Shown here: piece after piece, positions 34,445 to 42,951 of the stretch | Layout: every line of letters starts with the position of its first letter | How positions within the stretch are numbered: position 1 is the first letter of the stretch | Origin: SIG701 sp045123975 | Lineage (GTDB): Bacteria > Bacillota > Clostridia > Oscillospirales > CAG-272 | NCBI GenBank assembly: GCA_045123975.1 | Contig: JBGVKV010000071.1 | Span: forward strand, 1 to 64,000 | Direction: 5' to 3' | DNA: 64,000 nt | Notes under the pieces: generated by a model | What the model saw: only the letters and a program-made list of their open reading frames with translations | Told to the model about the DNA's origin: nothing | Databases searched by the model: none | Position numbers and translations under genes: made by a program

Positions 34445-35020
34445 ATGGCAAATAAAGTTTTGGTAGAAACCTCCGCCCGTCACGTACACCTCACCGAGGA
34501 GCATATCGAGATCCTGTTCGGTAAGGGTCACACCCTCACCCACAAGAAGGATCTGAGCCAGCCCGGCCAGTTCGCTTGCGAGGAGAGAGTTACCGTTGTG
34601 GGCCCCAAGAAGTCCATCGCCAACGTAATCGTTCTCGGTCCCGCAAGACCTGCTTCTCAGGTTGAGGTTTCCCTCACCGATGCCCGCACCCTGGGCGTTG
34701 AGGCTCCCGTTCGCGAGAGCGGCGACGTTGCCGGCTCCGGTGCCTGCAAGCTGGTTGGACCTGAGGGTGAAGTTGAGCTCACCGAGGGCGTAATCGCTGC
34801 TAAGCGTCACATTCACCTGACCCCCGCTGACGCAGAAGGCTTTGGCGTTGCGGACAAGGAAATCGTAAACGTTAAGGTAGAGAGCGCAGACCGCAGCCTG
34901 ATCTTCGGCGACGTAGTCGTTCGTGTCAGCCCCAAGTTCGCTGCCGCTATGCACATCGACACCGACGAATCCAACGCAATGCACGCTTGCGGCGTTGTTT
35001 ACGGCGAGATCCTGAAGTAA
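34445..35020 (+). CDS. pduL: Phosphate propanoyltransferase / phosphotransacylase PduL
   Basis: 191 residues. It has the two-part PduL domain with Zn-binding histidines in ETSARHVHLTEEH and AKRHIHLTPADAE, and LMHIDTDE-like AMHIDTDESNA near the end. It interconverts acyl-CoA and acyl phosphate. No microcompartment targeting helix or shell genes are seen, so it likely serves as the general phosphate acetyltransferase with acetate kinase elsewhere. Highly biased codons suggest strong expression. GGAAAGGA precedes the ATG. Confidence 0.92.
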   Translation: MANKVLVETSARHVHLTEEHIEILFGKGHTLTHKKDLSQPGQFACEERVTVVGPKKSIANVIVLGPARPASQVEVSLTDARTLGVEAPVRESGDVAGSGACKLVGPEGEVELTEGVIAAKRHIHLTPADAEGFGVADKEIVNVKVESADRSLIFGDVVVRVSPKFAAAMHIDTDESNAMHACGVVYGEILK

Positions 35021-35030
35021 TTCCAATAAG

Positions 35031-35059
35031 AAAATCCGCCCATCCGGGCGGATTTTTTT
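35031..35059 (+). terminator. pduL terminator
   Basis: AAAATCCGCCC / GGGCGGATTTTTTT, 10 bases after the stop. Confidence 0.92.
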
Positions 35060-35110
35060 GTTGGACGCACCGAGCCAGAGAGAATCTATAAATGTTTTGA
35101 AGAAGAATAA

Positions 35111-35640
35111 AAGGGGAGACCGCTCCGTAGGTCTCCCCTTTTCATCCCCACATGGGCTCGGGGAGATCCCCGAGACCCCCAGATCGACGAACAGCAAAAC
35201 GGGCGAGCCAGCATAGACGCGTTCGTTTTTGAACGCACTCCTGCGGAGTGCGAGGGATAGCGTATATTGGAGACAACGGAGGATGAATCGTTTCATAAAC
35301 TAACTTCCTCGTTCCCTTCCGTCAATCTAAGAGGTAAGCATTACTCCTAACTGTACTTAATGATGCCGCCGATGGCGGCATTTTTTTATGTTGGGTAGGA
35401 GAAGTGGTTTGGTTTAGGATAACGGAACTGTTCGTTGAATTTGGATAAAGGACCGTCGAGGACGCCAATCCCTACGATTTCGTCTACCCTTTGCGCATCG
35501 AAGATGCGCATTCAAAAAGCGATGGCGTTTTTGATACCTGCATCGTATCGATACACTTCGTTCCGGGGGTCTCGGGGGTGTCCCCCCGAGCCCATGAGGG
35601 GATATAAAGGGGAGATTTGCGGGGAGCAATCTCCCCTTTG
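35111..35640. repeat. Large inverted repeat of about 75 bp arms
   Basis: The left arm (35111-35183) and right arm (35564-35640) are inverted copies. Each contains a hairpin (GGGGAGACC/GGTCTCCCC on the left, GGGGAGATT/AATCTCCCC on the right), then CATGGGCTCGGGG and CGAGACCCCC. The 380 bases between have no convincing ORF. Confidence 0.75.
35361..35388 (+). terminator. Orphan strong terminator
   Basis: ATGCCGCC gat GGCGGCATTTTTTT. No plus-strand gene ends here, so it may end a small RNA. Confidence 0.7.
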
Positions 35641-35662
35641 ATCGTTTGGCGAGAAGTTTCGC

Positions 35663-35692
35663 GAAACGGGACGCCTGTCCCTACAACTTTTT
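35663..35692. repeat. REP-like palindrome
   Basis: TTTCGCGAAACGGGACGCCT followed by GTCCCTAC; single copy with the usual outer TAGGGACAGG-type end. Confidence 0.45.
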
Positions 35693-35711
35693 ATATTCTA
35701 AATCCCACCAA

Positions 35712-35747
35712 ACAAAAAAACGGCTATTGCTTCTGCAATAGCCGCTT
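35712..35747 (-). terminator. Terminator of the 6S-like RNA
   Basis: Minus strand CGGCTATTGC agaa GCAATAGCCG followed by TTTTTTTG. Confidence 0.85.
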
Positions 35748-35764
35748 TGATTTGCAATATAAAA

Positions 35765-35961
35765 CCCGCCGTGCCGTGTGAGCGAGAAGATAGGAACCCT
35801 GCTCTCGCAAGGTGGTGCCCTCTCTTTTGTTTTGTGCTCCCAACGTCCTCAAAACCGGTCAAAGGAGCGGCAGTGAGGGAGGTCTGCATCCCGCAAAATG
35901 AAGTCCGGGCTCCAAGTATCTGTTGTGGGTCCACGAAATCGCCCATCACCAACACCGCAGG
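35765..35961 (-). ncRNA. ssrS: Probable 6S RNA
   Basis: A 197-base untranslated minus-strand segment lies between the DUF1292 gene stop and a strong terminator. It can fold into one long irregular rod: the ends pair (CCTGC...GGTG with CACGGCGGG region), GGACCC pairs with GGGTTCC, CCCTC with GAGGG, and an apical hairpin GCTCC...GGGAGC closes it, leaving a large central bulge as in 6S RNA. The GGGCACCACCTTGCGAGAGCA segment also looks like clostridial 6S. 6S RNA mimics an open promoter and binds sigma-A polymerase. No separate promoter was found, so it may be processed from the DUF1292 transcript. Confidence 0.68.
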
Positions 35962-35973
35962 CTGACAGCGAAT

Positions 35974-36279
35974 TCAGTTGTCGTAATCGATGTCGGAGAA
36001 CTGGTCGTCGAAGAAGTCGGCTACCTTGTCGAATTCCTCGTCGTCGTCGATGGAAACGAGAATATCCTCGTCGCCTTCGCTCTCCACGCGGAGAACCACG
36101 TACTCGTCGCTGATCTGATTGCCTTCCTCATCCAGCTCCGTCAGTGCGTAGTAGGTATTGCCGTCGATCTCGGCTTCGCCAATCAGCTCGAACTGGCTCT
36201 CATTGCCCTCTTCGTCGGTCAGGGTGTAGTACTCGATCTCTTCCATTTCGGTTTCGGGGATCATCTTATCGTCTGCCAT
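35974..36279 (-). CDS. DUF1292 protein (YrzB-like)
   Basis: 101 residues, very acidic. The DUF1292 pattern is clear: YYTLTDEEGNESQFELIGEAEIDGNTYYALTELDEEG and YVVLRVESEGDEDILVSIDDDEEFDKVADFFDD. Function unknown. GGAGG lies 6 bases before the ATG. The probable 6S RNA follows immediately. Confidence 0.92.
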   Translation of the reverse strand: MADDKMIPETEMEEIEYYTLTDEEGNESQFELIGEAEIDGNTYYALTELDEEGNQISDEYVVLRVESEGDEDILVSIDDDEEFDKVADFFDDQFSDIDYDN

Positions 36280-36312
36280 AATAGCCTCCGGTTATGTCAT
36301 ATATTTTTTATC

Positions 36313-36341
36313 ATTGTACACAATTTTGCTCGGTTTGTCAA
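36313..36341 (-). promoter_or_regulatory. Promoter of the DUF1292 gene
   Basis: Perfect TTGACA, 17 bases, TACAAT. The -35 overlaps the stop codon of the upstream lipoprotein gene. Confidence 0.85.
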
Positions 36342-36937
36342 TAGGTAGGTGAATCCAGCCGCCAGCCGTCCGCCGTTTTGACGAGGGTCAGTTTCACGTT
36401 GACCGACGGTTCTCCGTTCACAGAAGTGGGGAAGGAAGCCACGATGCGGCTGCCGTTCTGATTCAGTATATCCATGGAATCCAGATCGTATACGCGGCCC
36501 ATAGGCAGAGCCTCGTCGGCCAGATCGATCCGCACGGTGAGAATCTCGCTTTGCTCGATATACCGGGCGTACACCACGGTTTCATCGTCCCCGGTGCTCA
36601 TTCCCTCGAAAGCAAGAATGAAAAGATGATCGCACATCGGCTGGGAGAACACGGCCAAGGTAGCCTCACGGATCTCGGCCTCAGACTGGAAGGGGGCGGA
36701 TTTATCCACAGGCATATAACTGAAACGGGAGATGGCACCGGCCAGGGCAGCCATCGTTTCGGGATCGTTGACGAAGGGGAGGCCGTCGCCGTAGTAGACG
36801 TCGTTGAGAACGTAGGATGCCTCGATCAGATCGGCGTAGATATCCCGGATCGCATCGTCACTCAATCCGCTGCCGCCGCAGGATGCCAGGGAAAAGAGCA
36901 GCACCGCGGTGAGAAGAAAGGATAGTATCCGTTTCAT
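36338..36937 (-). CDS. Uncharacterised lipoprotein
   Basis: 199 residues. Lipoprotein signal with lipobox LASC (Cys20). The mature part is acidic with no recognised domain; DLDSMDILNQNGSRIVASF and VNVKLTLVKTADGWRLDSP resemble substrate-binding or NTF2-like lipoprotein ends. CAGGAGAA precedes the ATG. The family C hairpin lies 52 bases upstream. Confidence 0.75.
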   Translation of the reverse strand: MKRILSFLLTAVLLFSLASCGGSGLSDDAIRDIYADLIEASYVLNDVYYGDGLPFVNDPETMAALAGAISRFSYMPVDKSAPFQSEAEIREATLAVFSQPMCDHLFILAFEGMSTGDDETVVYARYIEQSEILTVRIDLADEALPMGRVYDLDSMDILNQNGSRIVASFPTSVNGEPSVNVKLTLVKTADGWRLDSPTY

Positions 36938-36988
36938 AGTATATTCTCCTGATTACCTAAATATTATCATAAAACATTTTTTTCACTA

Positions 36989-37037
36989 GGGGGAGGGTAA
37001 GAACCATCTCAGACGCCGAAGTTTCTTACCCTCCCCC
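36989..37037 (-). repeat. Family C hairpin, copy 1
   Basis: A perfect 15-bp stem (GGGGGAGGGTAAGAA / TTCTTACCCTCCCCC) encloses a 19-base loop, CCATCTCAGACGCCGAAGT. The loop matches copy 2 (42761-42809) at 18 of 19 positions, while the stem matches at only 6 of 15. Confidence 0.85.
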
Positions 37038-37174
37038 GTCCCAAGGGACTCCCCTACCTAATCTCCTTGGCTCCCGCCAAAGTTAGAGGGGGTAATTTTT
37101 TATTCTTTTAAGGTTTTTGCGGAGCTTTTCGACTTCCCTTCCAGGGAATGTCGCATAAAGCGACCGTTTCCCTC

Positions 37175-39676
37175 TTACTCCTCGCCCTCGGGAATCTCGT
37201 CCGCATCCTCTTTCTGAGCGGCGAGAGCGAAGTTGCAGATCTTATCTCCCTCGCTGAGGCGCATCACAATTACGCCGCCGGCGGTTCTGCCGTAGGCGGG
37301 AATACCGGATACGGGCGTACGGATCACCGTACCGGAGGAGGTGATCATCATCACGTCATCCGTATCGGTCACCACGGCGATGCCCGTCAGATCACCGGTC
37401 TTGTCGGACAGGTTGTGACAGGTAACACCCATGATGGCACGTCCCTTAGGCTCAAAGGAGCGAGGATCCATCCGCTTACCGAAGCCGTTTTCCGTAATGG
37501 TCATCAGCTGATGGGCGTCGTTCCATTCCGCGTCGCGGTACAGCGTAGCGGCACCGACCACGTAGTCGTCGCCCGTCAGGCGAACGCCGATCACACCGCC
37601 GGCGGTACGGCCCATCACGCGGACACGATCTTCCGCAAAGCGGGCGGCCTGGCCGTGGCGGGTCGCAATGATCACGTCGGAATCACCCTCGGTGCAGGCA
37701 ACGAAGATCAATTCGTCTCCCTCGTCCAGAGTAAGCGCGATCTTACCTCCCTTACGGGTAGGACGGTACTCGGCAAGATTGGTACGCTTGATGATACCGC
37801 CCTTCGTTACCATGATCAGATTCTTCTCTTCGCTGAAATCGTCGTCCACAGTGATCATGGCGGTGACGCATTCACCCGGCTCGAAGTCCAGAAGATTTAC
37901 AATATTGGTACCCTTGGCGGTACGTCCCGCCTCGGGGATCAAATAAGACTTTCTCGCGTACACACGTCCCAGATTGGTGAACATGAGCAAGGTAGCGTGG
38001 CTGTGTACCACGGCGATCTTCTCGATGAAGTCGTCCTCCTTGGTGGTCATGCCGATGATGCCCTTGCCGCCGCGGTTCTGGGCGGTATAGGTATCGGCGG
38101 GCAGACGCTTAATATAGCCGGCGCGGGTCAGAGTGACCACGCAGTCCTGTCTTTCGATCAGATCCTCGTACACGATATCGTCGGCGGCCTCTTCAATGCC
38201 GGTCAGACGGTCATCGCCGTAGCGGTCGCGGATATCCGTCATCTCATCCTTGATGATCTGGGCGATCTTGCCCTCGTCAGCCAAAATGGCACGGAATTCC
38301 TCGATGCTCTTGTAGAGTTCCGCCAGGCGGGACTCGATCTTCTGCCGCTCCATACCGGACAGACGGCCGAGAGTCATAGCCACGATGGCGGCGGACTGCT
38401 CCTCGGAGAGGCCGAAGGCGTTCTGCAGATTGATCTTGGCGTCGCTTACGTCCGCGGAGGCACGGATAATACGGATCACCTCGTCGATGTTGTCCACGGC
38501 GATCTTGTATCCCTCGTAAATGTGGGCTTCACGGAGTGCCTTGTCCAGATCGAATTTTACGCGGCGGGTGATCACTTCCTTCTGGAAGTTGATATACTCC
38601 GTCAGCATCTGCTTCAGATTGAGGATCTTCGGCTCACCCCGTACCAGGGACAGCATATTGATGGCGCAGGTATCCTGCAGCTGGGTATACTTATAGAGCT
38701 GATTCAGAATCAAAGTTCCGTTGGCGTCGCGGCGGTATTCGATGACGATCTTCATGCCGTCACGGCCGGACTCGTCACGGATATCCGTGATACCCTCGAT
38801 CCGCTTGTTCTTCACCTGCTCGGCCATAGCCGCTACCAGCATGGATTTGTTCACCTGGTAGGGAATCTCGGTGATGATGATGCGGTGCTTTTCCTCCTGG
38901 ATCTCCGCCTTGGCACGAACCATCACGCGGCCGTGACCGGTCATATACGCCTCGTAAATGCCGGCGGTGCCGTGGATCGTAGCGGCGGTGGGGAAATCGG
39001 GACCCTTGATGTACTGCATCAGATCGGGAATGGTGCAATCGGGATTCTCCATCAGATAGATGGTACCGTCGATCACCTCACGGAGATTGTGGGGTGGGAT
39101 ATTGGTAGCCATACCGACGGCAATACCCACGGATCCGTTCACCAAAAGATTGGGGAAGCGGGAGGGGAGCACGGCCGGCTCGTCTCTCGTATTATCGAAG
39201 TTGCGGTTCCAGTTGACCACGTTCTTCTCGATATCCCGCATCATCTCGTCGGCCAGACGGGACATTCTCGCCTCGGTATAACGGTAAGCGGCGGCTCCGT
39301 CGCCGTCGATGTTACCGAAGTTACCCTGACCTTCGATCAGGGTATAGCGGAGGGAGAAGGGCTGTGCCATACGGACCATGGTGCCGTACACGGCGGCGTC
39401 GCCGTGGGGATGGTACCGACCCAGCACGTTACCGACGGTGGTCGCGGACTTACGGAAGCTGTTTTTATGGGTCAGATTATCCTCGTACATCGCGTAGAGG
39501 ATACGGCGCTGACCGGGCTTCATACCGTCGCGCACGTCGGGCAGTGCACGGGACACGATAACGGACATGGAATACTCAATGAAGGACTTGCGTACCTCCT
39601 TTTCCATATCCACATCTATAATTTTCTGCTCGGGAAACTCCAGAGGATGGGGGGTATTCGGATTGATCTTTTCCAA
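37175..39676 (-). CDS. gyrA: DNA gyrase subunit A
   Basis: 833 residues. N-terminal breakage-reunion domain with catalytic Tyr133 (AAYRYTEARM), the GyrA-box QNRGGKGI and six C-terminal beta-pinwheel blades. Gyrase introduces negative supercoils. In the quinolone region GRYHPHGDAAVYGTMVRMAQ, the positions matching E. coli Ser83 and Asp87 are Ala94 and Gly98. The start ATG follows AAAGGAGAA. It is separated from gyrB by a PfkB kinase gene. Confidence 0.97.
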   Translation of the reverse strand: MEKINPNTPHPLEFPEQKIIDVDMEKEVRKSFIEYSMSVIVSRALPDVRDGMKPGQRRILYAMYEDNLTHKNSFRKSATTVGNVLGRYHPHGDAAVYGTMVRMAQPFSLRYTLIEGQGNFGNIDGDGAAAYRYTEARMSRLADEMMRDIEKNVVNWNRNFDNTRDEPAVLPSRFPNLLVNGSVGIAVGMATNIPPHNLREVIDGTIYLMENPDCTIPDLMQYIKGPDFPTAATIHGTAGIYEAYMTGHGRVMVRAKAEIQEEKHRIIITEIPYQVNKSMLVAAMAEQVKNKRIEGITDIRDESGRDGMKIVIEYRRDANGTLILNQLYKYTQLQDTCAINMLSLVRGEPKILNLKQMLTEYINFQKEVITRRVKFDLDKALREAHIYEGYKIAVDNIDEVIRIIRASADVSDAKINLQNAFGLSEEQSAAIVAMTLGRLSGMERQKIESRLAELYKSIEEFRAILADEGKIAQIIKDEMTDIRDRYGDDRLTGIEEAADDIVYEDLIERQDCVVTLTRAGYIKRLPADTYTAQNRGGKGIIGMTTKEDDFIEKIAVVHSHATLLMFTNLGRVYARKSYLIPEAGRTAKGTNIVNLLDFEPGECVTAMITVDDDFSEEKNLIMVTKGGIIKRTNLAEYRPTRKGGKIALTLDEGDELIFVACTEGDSDVIIATRHGQAARFAEDRVRVMGRTAGGVIGVRLTGDDYVVGAATLYRDAEWNDAHQLMTITENGFGKRMDPRSFEPKGRAIMGVTCHNLSDKTGDLTGIAVVTDTDDVMMITSSGTVIRTPVSGIPAYGRTAGGVIVMRLSEGDKICNFALAAQKEDADEIPEGEE

Positions 39677-39713
39677 AACGTTTCTCCTTTCGGGAAAATC
39701 GTGTTATGTATGA

Positions 39714-40712
39714 TTAGACAGCGGCGGTGAGCTCGGGATACCGTCCGCCTTCGGTGGCGATCTTCTTGGAAGCCACGCGGGCTGCGGCAGCGAGGGATTT
39801 TTTCTCATCCATACCGCAATCGTATTTTGCGTAGAGGTAGGCAGCCAGGAAGGTATCTCCCGCTCCCTTGGGAGTCAGCACCCGTTCCACGGGAACGCTG
39901 GCCATGTGCTTGATGTCGTGACCCTTCACCAGATAGGCACCGAGGGAACCGGCGGTGGCCAGTACCGTGGTCTCACAGTCGGTGGTCACGCTGATTTCCG
40001 ATGCGGCAACGCCGATCTGATCTCTGAGGATCCGTCTCTCGCTGAGCTGGGTCAATTCATCCAGATTGGGCTTGATGTAGTCGGGATGTGCCGCCAAAGC
40101 GTAACGGAGAGCATCGCCGTCGCAGTCGCAGACGGTGAGAGCACCCCTCTCCCGACAGTAACGGATCAGTGCCGCATAGGTATTCTGGGGCATATCCGGA
40201 GGAATGGATCCGGCAAAAATGACGGTGGTAGGCTCTTCCCCGTTCTGATCCAGCAGCTTTTTGAGGAGGATGTTCACTTTTTTGAGGATCTCGGCGGTTT
40301 CCTCCGCGGGACGGATGCCCGCGTTCTTACCGGACAGGAAATCCTTATCCAGTGTCGCTTCCTCACCCTGTACGGGAGGATTGTTGATCTCGCACTGCTT
40401 TCCGCTGAAGGTGTAATCCGGGGACATAATGGAAATATTCACCCGGGTATCGGCGGTGGAGGAGATGGCGCGGACACTTACGCCCTCGCTCATCAGCATA
40501 CTCTTCACCTTTGCCCCGGTAAATCCGCCTAAAATGCAGATGGCGTCACTGTCACAGCCCAGTGCACGCAAGGTACGGGATACGTTGATCCCTTTTCCTC
40601 CGGGGGAAAATGATGCTCCCACAGAACGGTTCAACCCCTCTGTGGCGAGAGGACCGGACAGAGCAATATTCATATCCAGTGCAGGATTCAACGTAACGGT
40701 AATGTATTTCAT
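39714..40712 (-). CDS. PfkB-family sugar kinase, 1-phosphofructokinase type
   Basis: 332 residues. PfkB signature 1 GGKGINVSRTLRALG and signature 2 GAGDTFLAAYL (catalytic Asp in GAGD) with N-terminal TVTLNPALDMNI, which is typical of FruK/LacC/PfkB hexose-phosphate kinases. It probably phosphorylates fructose-1-phosphate or tagatose-6-phosphate, but no PTS gene is nearby. It sits between gyrB and gyrA, 32 bases downstream of gyrB's stop in the same direction, an unusual place. Confidence 0.88.
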   Translation of the reverse strand: MKYITVTLNPALDMNIALSGPLATEGLNRSVGASFSPGGKGINVSRTLRALGCDSDAICILGGFTGAKVKSMLMSEGVSVRAISSTADTRVNISIMSPDYTFSGKQCEINNPPVQGEEATLDKDFLSGKNAGIRPAEETAEILKKVNILLKKLLDQNGEEPTTVIFAGSIPPDMPQNTYAALIRYCRERGALTVCDCDGDALRYALAAHPDYIKPNLDELTQLSERRILRDQIGVAASEISVTTDCETTVLATAGSLGAYLVKGHDIKHMASVPVERVLTPKGAGDTFLAAYLYAKYDCGMDEKKSLAAAARVASKKIATEGGRYPELTAAV

Positions 40713-40744
40713 AACTGCGTGCCTTTCCTATTCAGGGAGCGGAC

Positions 40745-42712
40745 TTATACGTCCAGATACTCCGCATATTTTGCGTTTTTAGCAATAAATTCGCGGCGGG
40801 GCTCTACTTTATCTCCCATCAGCAGGGAGAAAATTTCATCACAGGATGACGCATCTTCAATCGTTACAAGCTTCAAAGTGCGGGTTGTGGGGTCCATAGT
40901 GGTCTCCCACAGCTGATCCGCATTCATTTCACCAAGACCTTTATAGCGGTCGGTTTCCACGTTGACCCCGCCCAGTTCTTCGATGTACTTGTTCTTTTCC
41001 GCATCGTTGAAGGCGTACAGGATCTTCTTGGAATTCTTTTTATAAACTTTATAAAGAGGGGGCATAGCCAGATATACGTGGCCCTGCTCAATGAGGGGCT
41101 TCATATGGCGGAAGAAGAAGGTGAGGAGCAAAACCTGAATATGGGAGCCGTCCACGTCCGCATCGCTCATGATGACGATCTTGCCGTAGCGAAGCTTGGC
41201 AATATCGAGTTCGTCACCAAGACCGCAGCCGAGAGCCTGAATGATCGGAATCAGGGATTCGGTGGAGTACACCTTATCCAGTCGTGCCTTTTCCACGTTC
41301 AGAACCTTACCGCGGAGGGGAAGGATCGCCTGGAAGCGGCTGTCGCGGCAGGATTTTGCGGTACCGCCTGCGGAATCTCCCTCTACCAGGTAGAGTTCCG
41401 TCAGATCCGCACGGCGCTCGTTGCAGTCCGCCAGCTTGCCGGGCAGAGTGAGGGAGGTGGAAAGCGCACTCTTTCTTTCTCTTTCTCTTGCCAGACGGGC
41501 TTTTTCCCGGGCCACGTACGCAAGCACGGATTTATCCATGATCAACTTGGCGGTGGCGGGATTTTCCTCAAGGAATTCCTTCAGCTTGGCCGTTACCACC
41601 GTTTCCACGATGGTACGGATCTCGGAGTTACCCAGCTTCGCCTTGGTCTGGGATTCAAACTGGGCGTCGGGCAGCTTTACGGAAACGACGGCGCAAAGAC
41701 CCTCGCGCACGTCCTCACCGGAGAGATTCTTATCCTTTTCCTTGAGTGCGCCCTTCTTGCGGGCGTACTCGTTGATGACCTTCGTCAGCGCGGCTTTGAA
41801 TCCGGTCTCGTGGGTACCGCCGTCGATGGTGGACATATTGTTGGCGAAGGTAACGATGTTCTCGTTATAGGAATCGTTATACTGCATTGCCACCTCAGCG
41901 GTGATGTCCCCCTTCTCCGCCTTCATGTAGATCACGTCGGGATGGATCGCATCGCAGCCCTTGGCCATGTTCATATGCTCCACGAAGGAACGGATACCGC
42001 CCTCGTAGCACAGATCGTCCACACGGGGCACCATATTGCCATTCTCGTCTTCCACGAACTGACTGGGACGCTCATCCCGCATGGTAATGCGGACACCGGC
42101 GTTGAGGAACGCCTGCTCACGCATACGCTTGAGAAGGTAATCGTAATCGAATTCGATGGATTCACGGAAGATCTCACTGTCCGGCTTGAAGCGGACGTAC
42201 AGACCGTGCTGTCCGTTTGAGTCGCCCTCGCAGGTGAAGGGACGGGTGATCTCACCACGTTCCATACGGAGGGTGTAAGCCTTGCCCTCATGGCAGTTGC
42301 GCACCTCCATCCATTCGGACAGAGCGTTAACAACGGAGGCACCTACGCCGTGCAGACCGCCGGAGATCTTATATCCGCCGCCGCCGAACTTACCGCCGGC
42401 GTGGAGGATCATAAATACGACCTCCAGAGTGGGGCGGTTCTCCTCCGCGTTGAAGCCGGAGGGAACGCCGCGGCCGTTATCCTGTACGGATACGCTGCCA
42501 TCCTCGTGGATGGTCAGGGTGATAGTGTCGCACCGTCCGGCCATAGCCTCGTCGATGGAATTGTCCACGATTTCGTACACCAGGTGGTGCAGACCGCGGG
42601 TACTGGTAGTACCGATATACATACCGGGACGTTTTCTTACTGCATCAAGACCCTTGAGCACCTGTATTTGCTCGTCTTCGTAATGATCCAGCATCTCATT
42701 CTGATTCTGCAT
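40745..42712 (-). CDS. gyrB: DNA gyrase subunit B
   Basis: 655 residues. GHKL ATPase motifs VDNSIDEA, DNGRGVPSG and GGLHGVGASVVNAL, TOPRIM motifs LVEGDSAGG and MSDADVDGSHI, and C-terminal YKGLGEMNADQLWETTMDP. ATP hydrolysis here drives gyrase. The ATG at 42712 follows AAGGGAAG; the open frame extends upstream through the family C hairpin but without family sequence, so that extension is rejected. Confidence 0.97.
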   Translation of the reverse strand: MQNQNEMLDHYEDEQIQVLKGLDAVRKRPGMYIGTTSTRGLHHLVYEIVDNSIDEAMAGRCDTITLTIHEDGSVSVQDNGRGVPSGFNAEENRPTLEVVFMILHAGGKFGGGGYKISGGLHGVGASVVNALSEWMEVRNCHEGKAYTLRMERGEITRPFTCEGDSNGQHGLYVRFKPDSEIFRESIEFDYDYLLKRMREQAFLNAGVRITMRDERPSQFVEDENGNMVPRVDDLCYEGGIRSFVEHMNMAKGCDAIHPDVIYMKAEKGDITAEVAMQYNDSYNENIVTFANNMSTIDGGTHETGFKAALTKVINEYARKKGALKEKDKNLSGEDVREGLCAVVSVKLPDAQFESQTKAKLGNSEIRTIVETVVTAKLKEFLEENPATAKLIMDKSVLAYVAREKARLARERERKSALSTSLTLPGKLADCNERRADLTELYLVEGDSAGGTAKSCRDSRFQAILPLRGKVLNVEKARLDKVYSTESLIPIIQALGCGLGDELDIAKLRYGKIVIMSDADVDGSHIQVLLLTFFFRHMKPLIEQGHVYLAMPPLYKVYKKNSKKILYAFNDAEKNKYIEELGGVNVETDRYKGLGEMNADQLWETTMDPTTRTLKLVTIEDASSCDEIFSLLMGDKVEPRREFIAKNAKYAEYLDV

Positions 42713-42760
42713 GAGATCTTCCCTTCTTTGTGTGATGTTCGTTAACAAAAGTTTTTTCTC

Positions 42761-42809
42761 TGCAGGAGGAGGAAACCATCTCAAACGCCGAAGTTTTCCT
42801 CCTCCTGCA
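42761..42809 (-). repeat. Family C hairpin, copy 2 (gyrB leader)
   Basis: Perfect 15-bp stem (TGCAGGAGGAGGAAA / TTTCCTCCTCCTGCA) around loop CCATCTCAAACGCCGAAGT. It lies 49 bases upstream of the gyrB ATG. Confidence 0.85.
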
Positions 42810-42867
42810 CCACCTCCATCCTTGGCTCTTGCATGAGAAATATGGAGGGTATAAAAATATTTTTTAT

Positions 42868-42910
42868 AAAGTTTTTTGGGGTGCGGACCTTTTTTGGGGG
42901 AAAGGTCCGC
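42868..42910. repeat. Dispersed hairpin repeat, family A
   Basis: AAAGTTTTTTGGGGTGCGGA then stem GCGGACCTTT / AAAGGTCCGC. It lies between remB and gyrB. Confidence 0.7.
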
Positions 42911-42951
42911 ATTTTCGTACTCCCCATCTATTCTCCCCAAAAATTACCGAT

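Noticed and set aside
33680..35296. A 538-codon minus-strand open frame across TraX and pduL
   Set aside because: It crosses a strong promoter and terminator and both plus-strand genes are well supported.
35886..35925. RNase P RNA on the plus strand, because of AAGTCCGGGCTCC
   Set aside because: Only this short match is present; the rest of the RNase P core is missing and the terminator supports a minus-strand RNA.
37148..39730. An 860-codon plus-strand open frame over gyrA
   Set aside because: Antisense shadow; His- and Gly-rich with no domain, while gyrA on the minus strand is complete.
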